A stretch of 6,212 nt of DNA from CAVSUR01 sp052143655 (GTDB lineage: Bacteria > Actinomycetota > Actinomycetes > Streptosporangiales > Streptosporangiaceae). Where the stretch lies: NCBI GenBank assembly GCA_052143655.1, contig JBKQSL010000224.1, positions 1 to 6,212 on the forward strand. The letters run 5' to 3'. The notes under the pieces were generated by a model. The model did no database searches. It was given only the letters and a program-made list of their open reading frames with translations, and was not told the origin of the DNA. Of the stretch, positions 1 to 5,790 are shown one piece after another; the first letter of the stretch is position 1, and every line of letters begins with the position of its first letter. Made by a program: the position numbers and the translations under genes.

Positions 1-306
1 CCCGATCGCCCGCTCCCCCGCTGCCCGGACCACGATGGCGGGAACGTCGGTGAGCCGCTCCAGCGCAAGCGCCGCGATGTCGTCGCCGTCGGCGTGGTAG
101 TGAAACGGCGCGTCCAGGTAGGTGCCGGTGTTGGCCACCATGCGGATCTCCGCGATGTGGAATGACACGCCGCCGGCGAGCCGCCGGGCCGACTCCTCCC
201 GGCTGGTGTGCGTGGTGATCACCGGCGCGGGCAGGCCCGGGTAGGTGACCATTCCGGACTCGATCACATGAGACAGGTCGACGATGCGACGGCGCTGGCA
301 GGCCAT
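1..306 (-). CDS. Cyclase-family hydrolase (kynurenine-formamidase-like), N-terminal part
   Basis: Only the first 102 codons lie in the window; the gene runs off the left edge. The protein starts MACQRRRIVDLSHVIESGM, and the 'IVDLSH' opening followed by a GTxxDAPxH motif (residues 61-69) is the hallmark of the cyclase/kynurenine formamidase fold (Pfam Cyclase). These are small metal-dependent hydrolases acting on amides, formamides or lactones. In the canonical motif HxGTHxDxPxH the two His and the Asp bind metal; here the His positions are Asn59 and Tyr63, while Asp65 and His69 are kept. From memory, a subgroup of actinobacterial members carries this NTGTYLD version, so it need not be inactive, but kynurenine formamidase activity should not be assumed. 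The start is ATG 306-304, the only candidate just before the conserved block. A GGAG lies rather far upstream (13-nt spacer). The gene is divergent from the HNH gene. Family call is firm, substrate unknown. Confidence 0.85.
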   Translation of the reverse strand, partial: MACQRRRIVDLSHVIESGMVTYPGLPAPVITTHTSREESARRLAGGVSFHIAEIRMVANTGTYLDAPFHYHADGDDIAALALERLTDVPAIVVRAAGERAIG

Positions 307-379
307 GAGGTGGATTCTGCTCCGGACGCTGCCGTAGGCGGGCGGTTCTTGCGGCGGTCCCAGAATGTCAGAGGGCCGC

Positions 380-403
380 CATATCATCGAACATATCACC
401 GAT
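380..403. repeat. 12-bp imperfect tandem direct repeat
   Basis: CATATCATCGAA and CATATCACCGAT lie head to tail, 10 of 12 bases identical, in the AT-rich core of the divergent region. The first copy contains the -10-like TATCAT. Tandem sites about one helical turn apart often bind a regulator, but two short copies could also be chance. Confidence 0.4.
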
Positions 404-456
404 TATTGCCCTGTGATTGGCAAGTGTTGTGCGATGGCAAGGGCTCTGCGATGGAC

Positions 457-463
457 AAGGAGG
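457..463 (+). promoter_or_regulatory. Ribosome binding site that sets the HNH gene start
   Basis: AAGGAGG is a near-perfect anti-16S match, with a 9-nt spacer to GTG 473. The upstream in-frame ATGs at 365 and 434 have no comparable site. This decides the start in favour of the GTG. Confidence 0.75.
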
Positions 464-472
464 ATATCGCCC

Positions 473-2092
473 GTGTGCGTCAGCGGTCAGTTCCCCCGGC
501 CTGTGGTCCCGGCGACCGCGTCGGAGGCGCTGGCCATGGCCGAGGCGGGACTGGCCTGGCTGGCGAGCGCGGACGCGACCGGGCTGGCCGCGGCCGGGCA
601 GGCGCAGTGCCTGCGCGCCCTGGAGCGGGCCGAGTCGCTGCACACGGCCGCCCGTGCGGCGGTCCTGACGGCGTTCACCGCCGGGCAGGGCTTTGAAGAC
701 GACGGCCAGGGCTCGCCGCGGACCTGGCTGAAATGGCAGACCCGCATCACCGGGGCCGCCGCGGCCGGCGCCGTCGGGTGGATGCGCCGCCTCGCTGCCC
801 ATCCCGCTGTTCGCGACGCACTGGCTGCCGCAGGCATCTCGGCGTCGTGGGCACGCCAGATCTGCGACTGGACTGACCTGCTGGCCGAGGATGTCCGCGG
901 CGATGCCGACGTGATCTTGCTGGCGGCCGCGGCGGCCGGGGCGGAACTGGCCGGCCTGGCCCGGCTCGCCGAGGAGATCCGTGCCCGCACTGCCCATCCA
1001 GACCGCGACCAGGATGGTGACGGGTTCGACGACCGTGCGGTGCGGCTGGCGACGACCTTCCGCGGGGCCGGGCGGCTGGACGGGGACCTGACCCCGCAGT
1101 GCGCCGTCGCGCTGCGCGCTGTGCTTGATGCGCTAGGGAAGAGGGCCGGGCCGCAGGACACGCGGACGAAGCGCCAGCGTGATCACGACGCACTTGAGGA
1201 GGCCTGCCGGCGGCTCATCGCCGCAGGCGGCCTGCCCGACCGGGCAGGCCAGCCCACCCAGATCCTGCTGCACATGAGCCTGGCGGACCTGCTGCGCGAG
1301 GACGGCGCGGACCGGGAGACGGGCGCTGCTGCGCCGACGTGGCCCGGTCGGGCAGCGGCCGGGCCAGGCGCGTCCTGTGACGCCGCCATCGTGCCCCTGG
1401 TCACCGGCCGGATCGACTCCGGCGTGCTGGACCGACTCGCCGCCGCACTGCTGCGCAGCACTGCCGGTATCGTCCCGGGCTCAGCCGTCCCCGGCCCGGC
1501 CGCCGGCCCTCCCAGCGCTGCTGCGGAGACCCGCCAGGACCGCACCATTGCCCGGGATCGGAGCGTCGCGGGCGGCCGCAGCGCCAGCGACACGGGCCCG
1601 CAGGGCGGCGACATAGGCGCTCAGGGCGGCGACGCCGCACGGCGCGAGCGGACCAACCGGGCTATCCGCGATCTCATCACCGGGCATGCCGTCGCGCTTC
1701 TCTCTGGTCCTGGCGGCCTCGCCGCCGCGGCGCGGACCGGACTGGGCGAGAGCCTGGTCACCTCGACGTCGCTGCCGCTGGACGTCGGAGCCGTCACCGA
1801 CACGATCCCGGTGCACCTGCGCCGCGCTGTGACGGCCCGGGACGGGCAGTGCCGGTTCCCCGGCTGCGACCAGCCTCCCGCCGCCTGCCAGCCCCACCAC
1901 CTGATCCCGAGAGCCGAAGGCGGCACCACCAGCCTGGCCAACCTGCTGCTCCTGTGCTCATTCCACCACCTCATAGCTATCCACCGCTGGAACTGGGCCA
2001 TTACCCTGCACCCCGATGGCCGGGTCACCGCGGTCAGCCCCGACGGAAGCCGCATCCTGCACGGTCCGGGCCCGCCAGCCTGGGCGGCCTGA
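473..2092 (+). CDS. DUF222 / 13E12-family protein with C-terminal HNH endonuclease domain
   Basis: This 539-aa protein belongs to the multicopy actinobacterial '13E12 repeat' family. It has an N-terminal alpha-helical DUF222 region (about residues 15-280; landmarks LRALERAES 47-55, WARQICDWTD from 126, RLDGDLTP 201-208, GGLPDRAGQPTQ from 252). A low-complexity Ala/Gly/Pro/Arg linker follows (about 280-400), containing a seven-residue repeat around the two QGGD copies at 377-380 and 384-387. The HNH domain is near the C-terminus. There Cys460 and Cys465 pair with Cys495 and His498 as a zinc knuckle, and His475-His476 plus Asn490 form the catalytic HH...N core, so the nuclease site looks intact. 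The cellular role of the family is not established; mobile-element and DNA-repair roles have been suggested. Nothing nearby (methyltransferase, integrase, toxin-antitoxin partner) gives it a system. GTG 473 is chosen because of the AAGGAGG upstream; ATG 365 would add 36 unlikely residues. Confidence 0.9.
   Translation: MCVSGQFPRPVVPATASEALAMAEAGLAWLASADATGLAAAGQAQCLRALERAESLHTAARAAVLTAFTAGQGFEDDGQGSPRTWLKWQTRITGAAAAGAVGWMRRLAAHPAVRDALAAAGISASWARQICDWTDLLAEDVRGDADVILLAAAAAGAELAGLARLAEEIRARTAHPDRDQDGDGFDDRAVRLATTFRGAGRLDGDLTPQCAVALRAVLDALGKRAGPQDTRTKRQRDHDALEEACRRLIAAGGLPDRAGQPTQILLHMSLADLLREDGADRETGAAAPTWPGRAAAGPGASCDAAIVPLVTGRIDSGVLDRLAAALLRSTAGIVPGSAVPGPAAGPPSAAAETRQDRTIARDRSVAGGRSASDTGPQGGDIGAQGGDAARRERTNRAIRDLITGHAVALLSGPGGLAAAARTGLGESLVTSTSLPLDVGAVTDTIPVHLRRAVTARDGQCRFPGCDQPPAACQPHHLIPRAEGGTTSLANLLLLCSFHHLIAIHRWNWAITLHPDGRVTAVSPDGSRILHGPGPPAWAA
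1601..1633 (+). repeat. In-frame 21-bp-period repeat in the HNH protein linker
   Basis: CAGGGCGGCGAC occurs at 1601-1612 and again at 1622-1633, spaced exactly 21 bases apart. The reading frame is kept and the protein carries two seven-residue units with QGGD. It lies in the disordered linker between the DUF222 and HNH regions, where copy number may vary without harm. Confidence 0.6.
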
Positions 2093-2105
2093 CCGCAGGC
2101 CCCCC
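2082..2105 (+). terminator. Hairpin across the HNH gene stop codon
   Basis: GGCCTG (2086-2091), loop ACCG and CAGGCC (2096-2101) form a perfect 6-bp stem. Past one C-C mismatch the stem extends by three G-C pairs (2082-2084 with 2103-2105). The TGA stop lies in the stem and loop. There is no T-run, as is usual for high-GC actinomycetes, so termination is an inference. Confidence 0.35.
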
Positions 2106-2250
2106 GCCAGCGGCCGTAGCCGGGCATGCCGACGCAGTTGCGGGCGATGGCTGATGTGCACATCCACCAGTTCAAGGTCCCGGGAATGCCTGGACTAACA
2201 GCAACATTCGCAGTCTCAGGCCGCCGCGCCCCGAGTCCGCGATGACGGCC

Positions 2251-3693
2251 TCAGTCGGTGCCGGACTCCATCGCGGCGCGGTCGAGAAGCTCCTCGGCTA
2301 CGTCGGCCTCGCCGCGGGAGGCGATCGCCTCGGCTCCTCCTTGCGGCATCTCGCCGACCAGCCCGGTCTGGGCCGCTGCCCCGATCAGCTGGGCATGCGC
2401 GGTGCCGACCATGCCAAGGCCGGCGTACTGCTCAAGCTTGGCGCGCGAGTCAGCGATGTCGAGGTTGCGCATCGTGAGCTGGCCGATCCGGTCCAGCGGG
2501 CCGAACGCGGAGTCCTCGGTGCGCTCCATCGACAGCTTGTCCGGGTGGTAGCTGAACGCCGGGCCGGTGGTGTCGAGGATCGAGTAGTCCTCGCCGCGCC
2601 GCAGCCGCAGCGTGACCTCGCCGGTGACCGCGGCGCCCACCCAGCGCTGCAGCGATTCGCGCAGCATCAGGCCCTGCGGGTCGAGCCAGCGGCCCTCGTA
2701 CATCAGCCGGCCCAGCCGGCGTCCCTCGGTGTGGTAGTTGGTGATGGTGTCCTCGTTGTGGATCGCGTTGACCAGCCGCTCATACGCCGCGTGCAGCAGC
2801 GCCATGCCCGGAGCCTCGTAGATGCCGCGGCTCTTGGCCTCGATGATCCGGTTCTCGATCTGGTCGGACATGCCCAGGCCGTGCCGGCCGCCGATCGCGT
2901 TGGCCGCCAGGATCAGGTCGACCGGCGTGGCGAAGTCCGATCCGTTGATCGTCACCGGCCGACCCCGCTCGAAGCCGATCGTGACGTCCTCCGGCGCGAT
3001 CTCGACCGCCCGGTCCCAGAACCGCACGCCCATGATCGGCTCGACCGTCTCGATGCCGTTGGCCAGGTGCTCAAGGGACTTGGCCTCGTGGGTGGCCCCC
3101 CAGATGTTCGCGTCGGTCGAGTAGGCCTTCTCTGTGCTGTCGCGGTACGGCAGGTCGTGGGCGAGCAGCCACTCGCTCATCTCCCGGCGGCCGCCGAGCT
3201 CGCTGACGAAGGCCGCGTCCAGCCACGGCTTGTAGACGCGGAGGCTCGGGTTGGCCAGCAGGCCGTAACGGTAGAACCGCTCGATGTCGTTGCCCTTGAA
3301 CGTCGAGCCGTCACCCCAGATCTGGACGTCGTCCTCGAGCATCGCCCGCACCAGCAGCGTGCCCGTGACCGCCCGGCCCAGCGGAGTCGTGTTGAAGTAG
3401 GCCCGGCCGCCCGTGCGGATGTGGAAGGCCCCGCAGGCCAGCGCGGCCAGCCCTTCCTCCACGAGGGCCGCGCGGCAGTCGACCAGCCGGGCGATCTCGG
3501 CGCCGTACGACTTGGCCCGCCCGGGGACCGAGGCGATGTCGGGCTCGTCGTACTGCCCGAGGTCGGCGGTGTACGTGCATGGCACCGCACCCTTGTCGCG
3601 CATCCATCCGACCGCGACCGAGGTGTCGAGCCCCCCGGAGAAGGCAATGCCGATTCGCTCACCGACGGGCAGGGAGTTGATGACCTTAGACAC
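2251..3693 (-). CDS. argG: Argininosuccinate synthase
   Basis: ArgG condenses citrulline and aspartate, with ATP cleaved to AMP and PPi, to give argininosuccinate, the penultimate step of arginine synthesis in the cytoplasm. The 480-aa protein is the longer subtype (E. coli ArgG is 447 aa) rather than the roughly 400-aa form. Visible motifs are the N-type PP-loop SGGLDTS (residues 19-25), YTADLGQYDEPD (41-52), the ATP/substrate loop GDGSTFKGND (127-136) and the conserved STEKAYSTDANIWGATHE block. The frame is intact from PP-loop to the C-terminus MESGTD. The start is taken as GTG 3693 (MSKVINSLPVGER), which matches the usual N-terminus of actinobacterial homologues; TTG 3699 would add two residues. 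Neither has a Shine-Dalgarno sequence, and a -10 element ends 7 nt before the GTG, so the mRNA is probably leaderless. It stands alone, with no other arg gene in the window. ArgR control is expected from the operator upstream. Confidence 0.97.
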   Translation of the reverse strand: MSKVINSLPVGERIGIAFSGGLDTSVAVGWMRDKGAVPCTYTADLGQYDEPDIASVPGRAKSYGAEIARLVDCRAALVEEGLAALACGAFHIRTGGRAYFNTTPLGRAVTGTLLVRAMLEDDVQIWGDGSTFKGNDIERFYRYGLLANPSLRVYKPWLDAAFVSELGGRREMSEWLLAHDLPYRDSTEKAYSTDANIWGATHEAKSLEHLANGIETVEPIMGVRFWDRAVEIAPEDVTIGFERGRPVTINGSDFATPVDLILAANAIGGRHGLGMSDQIENRIIEAKSRGIYEAPGMALLHAAYERLVNAIHNEDTITNYHTEGRRLGRLMYEGRWLDPQGLMLRESLQRWVGAAVTGEVTLRLRRGEDYSILDTTGPAFSYHPDKLSMERTEDSAFGPLDRIGQLTMRNLDIADSRAKLEQYAGLGMVGTAHAQLIGAAAQTGLVGEMPQGGAEAIASRGEADVAEELLDRAAMESGTD

Positions 3694-3700
3694 CCGCAAG

Positions 3701-3729
3701 ATTATGCCAGTTTATGCATGAGTATGCAA
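3701..3729 (-). promoter_or_regulatory. argG promoter, probably giving a leaderless transcript
   Basis: On the minus strand, TTGCAT (3729-3724) and CATAAT (3706-3701) are separated by exactly 17 nt. CATAAT is 5 of 6 to the -10 consensus; the -35 keeps the TTG triplet only. The last base of the -10 is 7 nt before the GTG at 3693, so transcription should start at or within a few bases of the start codon. This fits the lack of a ribosome binding site. Leaderless genes are common in actinomycetes. Inferred from sequence only. Confidence 0.5.
3704..3728. promoter_or_regulatory. ARG box (ArgR operator) overlapping the argG promoter
   Basis: TGCATGAGTATGCA (3715-3728) is a 5+4+5 palindrome, TGCAT/ATGCA around a 4-bp centre. 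This is the architecture of known ARG boxes (TGAAT-4-ATTCA in E. coli; TGCAT-type half-sites in Streptomyces). A third, weaker half-site (ATGCC at 3704) makes three ATGCM units starting at 3704, 3714 and 3724, exactly 10 bp apart. The site covers the -35 and the spacer of the argG promoter, so bound ArgR with arginine would block RNA polymerase. ArgR itself is not in the window. Confidence 0.7.
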
Positions 3730-3859
3730 ACCACGAATTACGCGTACTGCGGCAGGTAATGGCGACCTAAGCCGACCGCAGCCCCGGTGGCGCGATGGGC
3801 GCCCGGCGCGGTATGCGGCAACTGGGCGGCCGTAGTGCGCACGACAGCACGGCCCGTGC

Positions 3860-3887
3860 GGTGACGGGGACCAGGTGACGGGGACCA
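3860..3887. repeat. Perfect 14-bp tandem duplication
   Basis: GGTGACGGGGACCA occurs twice in a row (3860-3873 and 3874-3887). Because 14 is not a multiple of three, a recent duplication would shift any frame crossing it. It sits at the end of the protein-like minus-strand stretch. Confidence 0.85.
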
Positions 3888-3957
3888 GCAGCGCCACCTC
3901 GCCGAGGTAGTGGCCGGTGGTCACGTGGGAGACGATCGCGCCGGTGCAGGTGAAGAA
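3868..3957 (-). pseudogene. Possible remnant of a small hydrophobic protein
   Basis: Reading the minus strand from about 3957 gives AFFTCTGAIVSHVTTGHYLG and then EVALLVPVTW, a protein-like, hydrophobic-ended segment. Upstream it meets an in-frame TAG with no ATG, GTG or TTG before the GTG inside the segment. Downstream the frame crosses the 14-bp duplication and becomes Pro/Arg/His-rich noise. This looks like a decayed small membrane-protein gene. The family is not recognised and the segment could be chance in high-GC DNA. Confidence 0.25.
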
Positions 3958-3965
3958 GGCGCGGC

Positions 3966-4073
3966 ATGACTACCTATGAAGCGGAAACGCTGATGGGGCC
4001 GCTGCCTGGCCGTCCGCGTGAGCCTGACCTGACCCTCGTCCCGCAGTGCCGCACGGAACTGCTGCTGCCCTGA
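3966..4073 (+). CDS. Small ORF, 35 aa, unknown
   Basis: ATG 3966 to TGA 4073 encodes MTTYEAETLMGPLPGRPREP followed by 15 more residues ending ELLLP. AAGAAGG lies 6 nt before the ATG, a usable ribosome binding site. The protein has no membrane segment, Cys pair or recognised motif, and its third-position G+C is lower than in the neighbouring genes. It ends head-on against the amidase gene, its stop codon lying in one arm of an inverted repeat that has the amidase stop in the other. It may be a real small protein, the head of a lost gene, or chance. Confidence 0.25.
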   Translation: MTTYEAETLMGPLPGRPREPDLTLVPQCRTELLLP

Positions 4074-4108
4074 ACCTCCGGGCACCATGGCCGGGCCGGG
4101 GCTCAGGG
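4068..4108. terminator. Inverted repeat between convergent ends, possible bidirectional terminator
   Basis: CCCTGA (4068-4073) pairs perfectly with TCAGGG (4103-4108). After one A-C mismatch the stem continues for four more pairs including one G-T, leaving a loop of about 19 nt. The arms contain the stop codons of the 35-aa ORF and of the amidase. There is no T-run. Termination in both directions is plausible but unproven. Confidence 0.35.
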
Positions 4109-5566
4109 TGCGCCGGCCGGCGGGCTGGCGGGCAGCGGCGGAGCGCTGGCCGGGACGCGGGCAGCGTGACCGGTAGCGGCCTCGAAGGCGCGGGCCATGG
4201 CGAGCAGGTCCCAGTCGCCGCGGCGGCGGCCGACGAGCTGGAGGCCGACCGGCAGGCCGGCGGGGGTGAACCCGGCCGGCACGCTGACCGCCGGCAGGCC
4301 CGTCACCGAGATCAGGTAAGCCGACGCCATCCAGTCCAGGTAGGTGTCCTGCCGCCGGCCGTTGATCTCGTGCACCCAGTCCAGCGTCACGTCGAACGGG
4401 ACCACCTGGCTGACCGGGCACGCCAGCACATCGAAATCGGTGCAGAACCGGGTGACCCGGTCGGCCACCGCGGCCTGCAGCACAGTGGCCCGGCCCAGGT
4501 CCGCGGTGCTGAGCTCCTGCCCGCGCTGGATGTTCCACGTCACGTTGGGCCCGACCTGATCAGGGTGGCACTCCAGCAGCCCGCGGAAGAAGGTCGCGAA
4601 CCGGAAGGCCCGGAAGGTGCGGAACGCCTCGTCCGCGCCCGCCAGGTCCGGCGCAGCGTCGGCGACCGTCGCGCCGAGATCGGCGAGCACCTGCCGGGCC
4701 GGGGCCAGCGCCGCGCGGACTTCCGGCTCGACCGGCAGGCCCAGGTCAGGGGTCCAGGCGACCCGCACGCCCCGCAGGTCGTCCCGGGCCAGCAGCGCGG
4801 GGATCTGGGCCGGGTCGGTCACCGCGGGCGGCGGCTGGTCCAGCGCCAGCGGCACCCGCGGGTCGGGACCGGACTGGACGGCGAGCAGCAGGGCCAGGTC
4901 GGCGACTGTGCGCGCCATCGGACCGCTGACTCCGAGCTGGTCGGTGACGTCGGTGACCGGCCAGTGGGGTACCCGGCCGGGGCTCGGCCGCAGCCCCACG
5001 ACGTTGCAGAAGCTGGCCGGGTTGCGCAGCGAGCCGCCCAGGTCGCTGCCGTCGGCCAGGCAGACCATCCGGGCCGCCAGCGCCGCCGCGGCGCCGCCGC
5101 TGCTGCCGCCGGCGCTGCGGGTCAGGTCCCAGGGGTTGCGGGTGGCGCCGAACACCGGGTTGACGGTGTGCGAGCCGGCCCCGAGCTCGGGCACGTTGGT
5201 CTTTCCCAGGCTGATCGCGCCCGCCTCCGCCATCCGCTGGACCACCAGCGCGTCCACGTCAGGCACGTGCCGGGCGAACGCCGGCGAGCCGTAGGTGGTC
5301 CGCACTCCCGCGGTCTCGTGCAGGTCCTTGTGCGCAACCGGCAGGCCGTGCAGCAGCCCGAACGGACGGCCCTGCGCGACGGCCTCGTCGGCGGCCGCCG
5401 CCCGGGCCTGCGCCGCCTCGAAGGTGCGCGTCACCAGGGCGTTGACGGCCGGGTCGAACGCCTCCGCCCGGGTGATGTGCGCCGCGACCACCTCGCGCGC
5501 CGACACCTCCCGGCGGCGCAGCATCCCGGCCAGCGCGATGGCGTCGTACATGCCTAGGTCACTCAC
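4103..5566 (-). CDS. Amidase-signature family hydrolase
   Basis: This 487-aa cytoplasmic enzyme is expected to hydrolyse a carboxamide (R-CONH2) to acid and ammonia. The amidase-signature triad is complete: Lys80 in VAHKD, cis-Ser155 in the Gly/Ser-rich SAGGSSGGAAAA, and nucleophile Ser179 in DLGGSLRNPA, with the family's usual 24-residue gap between the two serines. The N-terminus (IALAGMLRRREVSAREVVAA) and the C-terminal LPAVSVPAGF...GLPVGLQLVG block are also typical, and the length is normal. No gatB or gatC lies nearby, so it is probably a free-standing amidase rather than the tRNA amidotransferase subunit; the substrate is unknown. The start is GTG 5566: GGAGG lies 9 nt upstream, whereas GTG 5572 is only 3 nt from it and ATG 5596 has no ribosome binding site. 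The open frame back to 5752 runs through unrelated fragment DNA and is not taken as coding. Confidence 0.92.
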   Translation of the reverse strand: MSDLGMYDAIALAGMLRRREVSAREVVAAHITRAEAFDPAVNALVTRTFEAAQARAAAADEAVAQGRPFGLLHGLPVAHKDLHETAGVRTTYGSPAFARHVPDVDALVVQRMAEAGAISLGKTNVPELGAGSHTVNPVFGATRNPWDLTRSAGGSSGGAAAALAARMVCLADGSDLGGSLRNPASFCNVVGLRPSPGRVPHWPVTDVTDQLGVSGPMARTVADLALLLAVQSGPDPRVPLALDQPPPAVTDPAQIPALLARDDLRGVRVAWTPDLGLPVEPEVRAALAPARQVLADLGATVADAAPDLAGADEAFRTFRAFRFATFFRGLLECHPDQVGPNVTWNIQRGQELSTADLGRATVLQAAVADRVTRFCTDFDVLACPVSQVVPFDVTLDWVHEINGRRQDTYLDWMASAYLISVTGLPAVSVPAGFTPAGLPVGLQLVGRRRGDWDLLAMARAFEAATGHAARVPASAPPLPASPPAGAP

Positions 5567-5575
5567 CGGCACCAG

Positions 5576-5580
5576 CCTCC
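5576..5580 (-). promoter_or_regulatory. Ribosome binding site that sets the amidase start
   Basis: GGAGG on the minus strand, 9 nt before GTG 5566. It supports the short form beginning MSDLGMYD over longer in-frame alternatives. Confidence 0.65.
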
Positions 5581-5631
5581 AGCCGAAACCAGGCATCGCT
5601 GCCCGGCGAACGCGACCATACAGGAGCGCCC

Positions 5632-5733
5632 ATGAGCTTAAGAGGATCCCGCTTGCGCCCGGGAGAAGTTGCGGCCGCCGCCACGATCGCGCTGGCCGCA
5701 GCCGGCTGCGCATCAAGAACCTGCACGGGGTGA
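5632..5733 (+). pseudogene. Lipoprotein leader fragment, truncated
   Basis: ATG 5632 follows AGGAG (5622-5626) with a 5-nt spacer. The 33-codon frame encodes a basic n-region (Arg4, Arg7, Arg9), a hydrophobic stretch (about 13-24) and LAAAGC with Cys26, which is a signal-peptidase-II lipobox. Only seven codons follow the cysteine before TGA 5731. A secreted lipoprotein would normally go on for hundreds of residues, so this is most likely the start of a lipoprotein gene whose body was lost or replaced. Glu12 next to the hydrophobic core is slightly unusual. The native frame downstream is not recoverable. It is divergent from the amidase, with 65 bp between the starts. Confidence 0.55.
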
Positions 5734-5790
5734 CGTTCAACCCGCTGTACATGTTCTGGCCCGAATACTGGTACTTCTCGAAGTCGCGCG
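5712..5790 (+). pseudogene. Aromatic-rich protein fragment, unknown family
   Basis: In a different frame from the lipoprotein leader, the DNA reads IKNLHGVTFNPLYMFWPEYW and then YFSKSRG. A run so dense in Phe, Tyr, Trp and Met is unlikely as random translation of high-GC DNA, so it is probably a piece of a real gene. After about 5790 this frame becomes Arg-rich and the adjoining DNA switches to the dehydrogenase fragment in another frame. No family is recognised. It could be a displaced part of the same lipoprotein after a frameshift, or an unrelated piece. Confidence 0.4.

Larger units (their letters stand above)
307..472. promoter_or_regulatory. Divergent intergenic region, cyclase gene / HNH gene
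   Basis: This stretch separates the two divergent starts and should hold both promoters. Bases 379-440 are clearly richer in A+T than the surroundings. TATCAT at 382-387 resembles a -10 element for the plus strand, but no convincing -35 hexamer lies 16-19 bp upstream, so no promoter is placed. CATATCATCGAA (380-391) is followed directly by CATATCACCGAT (392-403), an imperfect 12-bp tandem repeat (10 of 12 identical) that could be a regulator site. The HNH reading frame stays open back to an ATG at 365, but that extension (for example HIIEHITDYCPVIGKCC) does not look like the start of a DUF222 protein and is better read as non-coding. Confidence 0.4.
3730..4102. other. Gene-poor interval between argG promoter and amidase
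   Basis: About 370 bp lie between the argG control region and the end of the amidase gene. No ORF here matches a family I recognise. The interval holds a 14-bp perfect tandem duplication (3860-3887), a minus-strand stretch with protein-like composition but no good start (about 3868-3957), a 35-codon plus-strand ORF (3966-4073) and an inverted repeat at its right edge (4068-4108). The overlapping minus-strand frames that run on into the amidase gene look like shadows of it. Confidence 0.5.

Noticed and set aside
473..2092. HNH protein as a restriction, anti-phage or homing system
   Set aside because: No methyltransferase, ATPase, specificity subunit, intron or partner gene is next to it. The DUF222-HNH arrangement is a common multicopy actinobacterial family, so a defence role would be speculation.
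2218..2251. AGGCCG / CGGCCT inverted pair as an argG terminator
   Set aside because: Only six bases pair, the loop is 22 nt, and such matches are frequent in GC-rich DNA.
2242..3759. A 505-codon open frame on the plus strand, antisense to argG
   Set aside because: It is a codon-bias shadow of argG. The product is rich in Arg, Val, Asp and Leu with no recognisable domain, while the minus strand encodes a fully conserved ArgG.
4046..5557. A 503-codon open frame on the plus strand, antisense to the amidase gene
   Set aside because: It mirrors the amidase codons, is Arg/Gly/His-rich and low in complexity, and has no family motif. The amidase triad on the other strand settles the coding strand.
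4103..5566. Amidase as GatA of the Glu-tRNA(Gln) amidotransferase
   Set aside because: The triad spacing is shared by the whole family. No gatB or gatC is adjacent, and the sequence around the Gly/Ser-rich motif and the C-terminus fits general amidases better.
5567..5752. N-terminal extension of the amidase to 549 aa
   Set aside because: The extra 62 residues are Arg/Leu/Ser-rich, have no counterpart in amidases, overlap the plus-strand fragments and lack a ribosome binding site. GTG 5566 has one.
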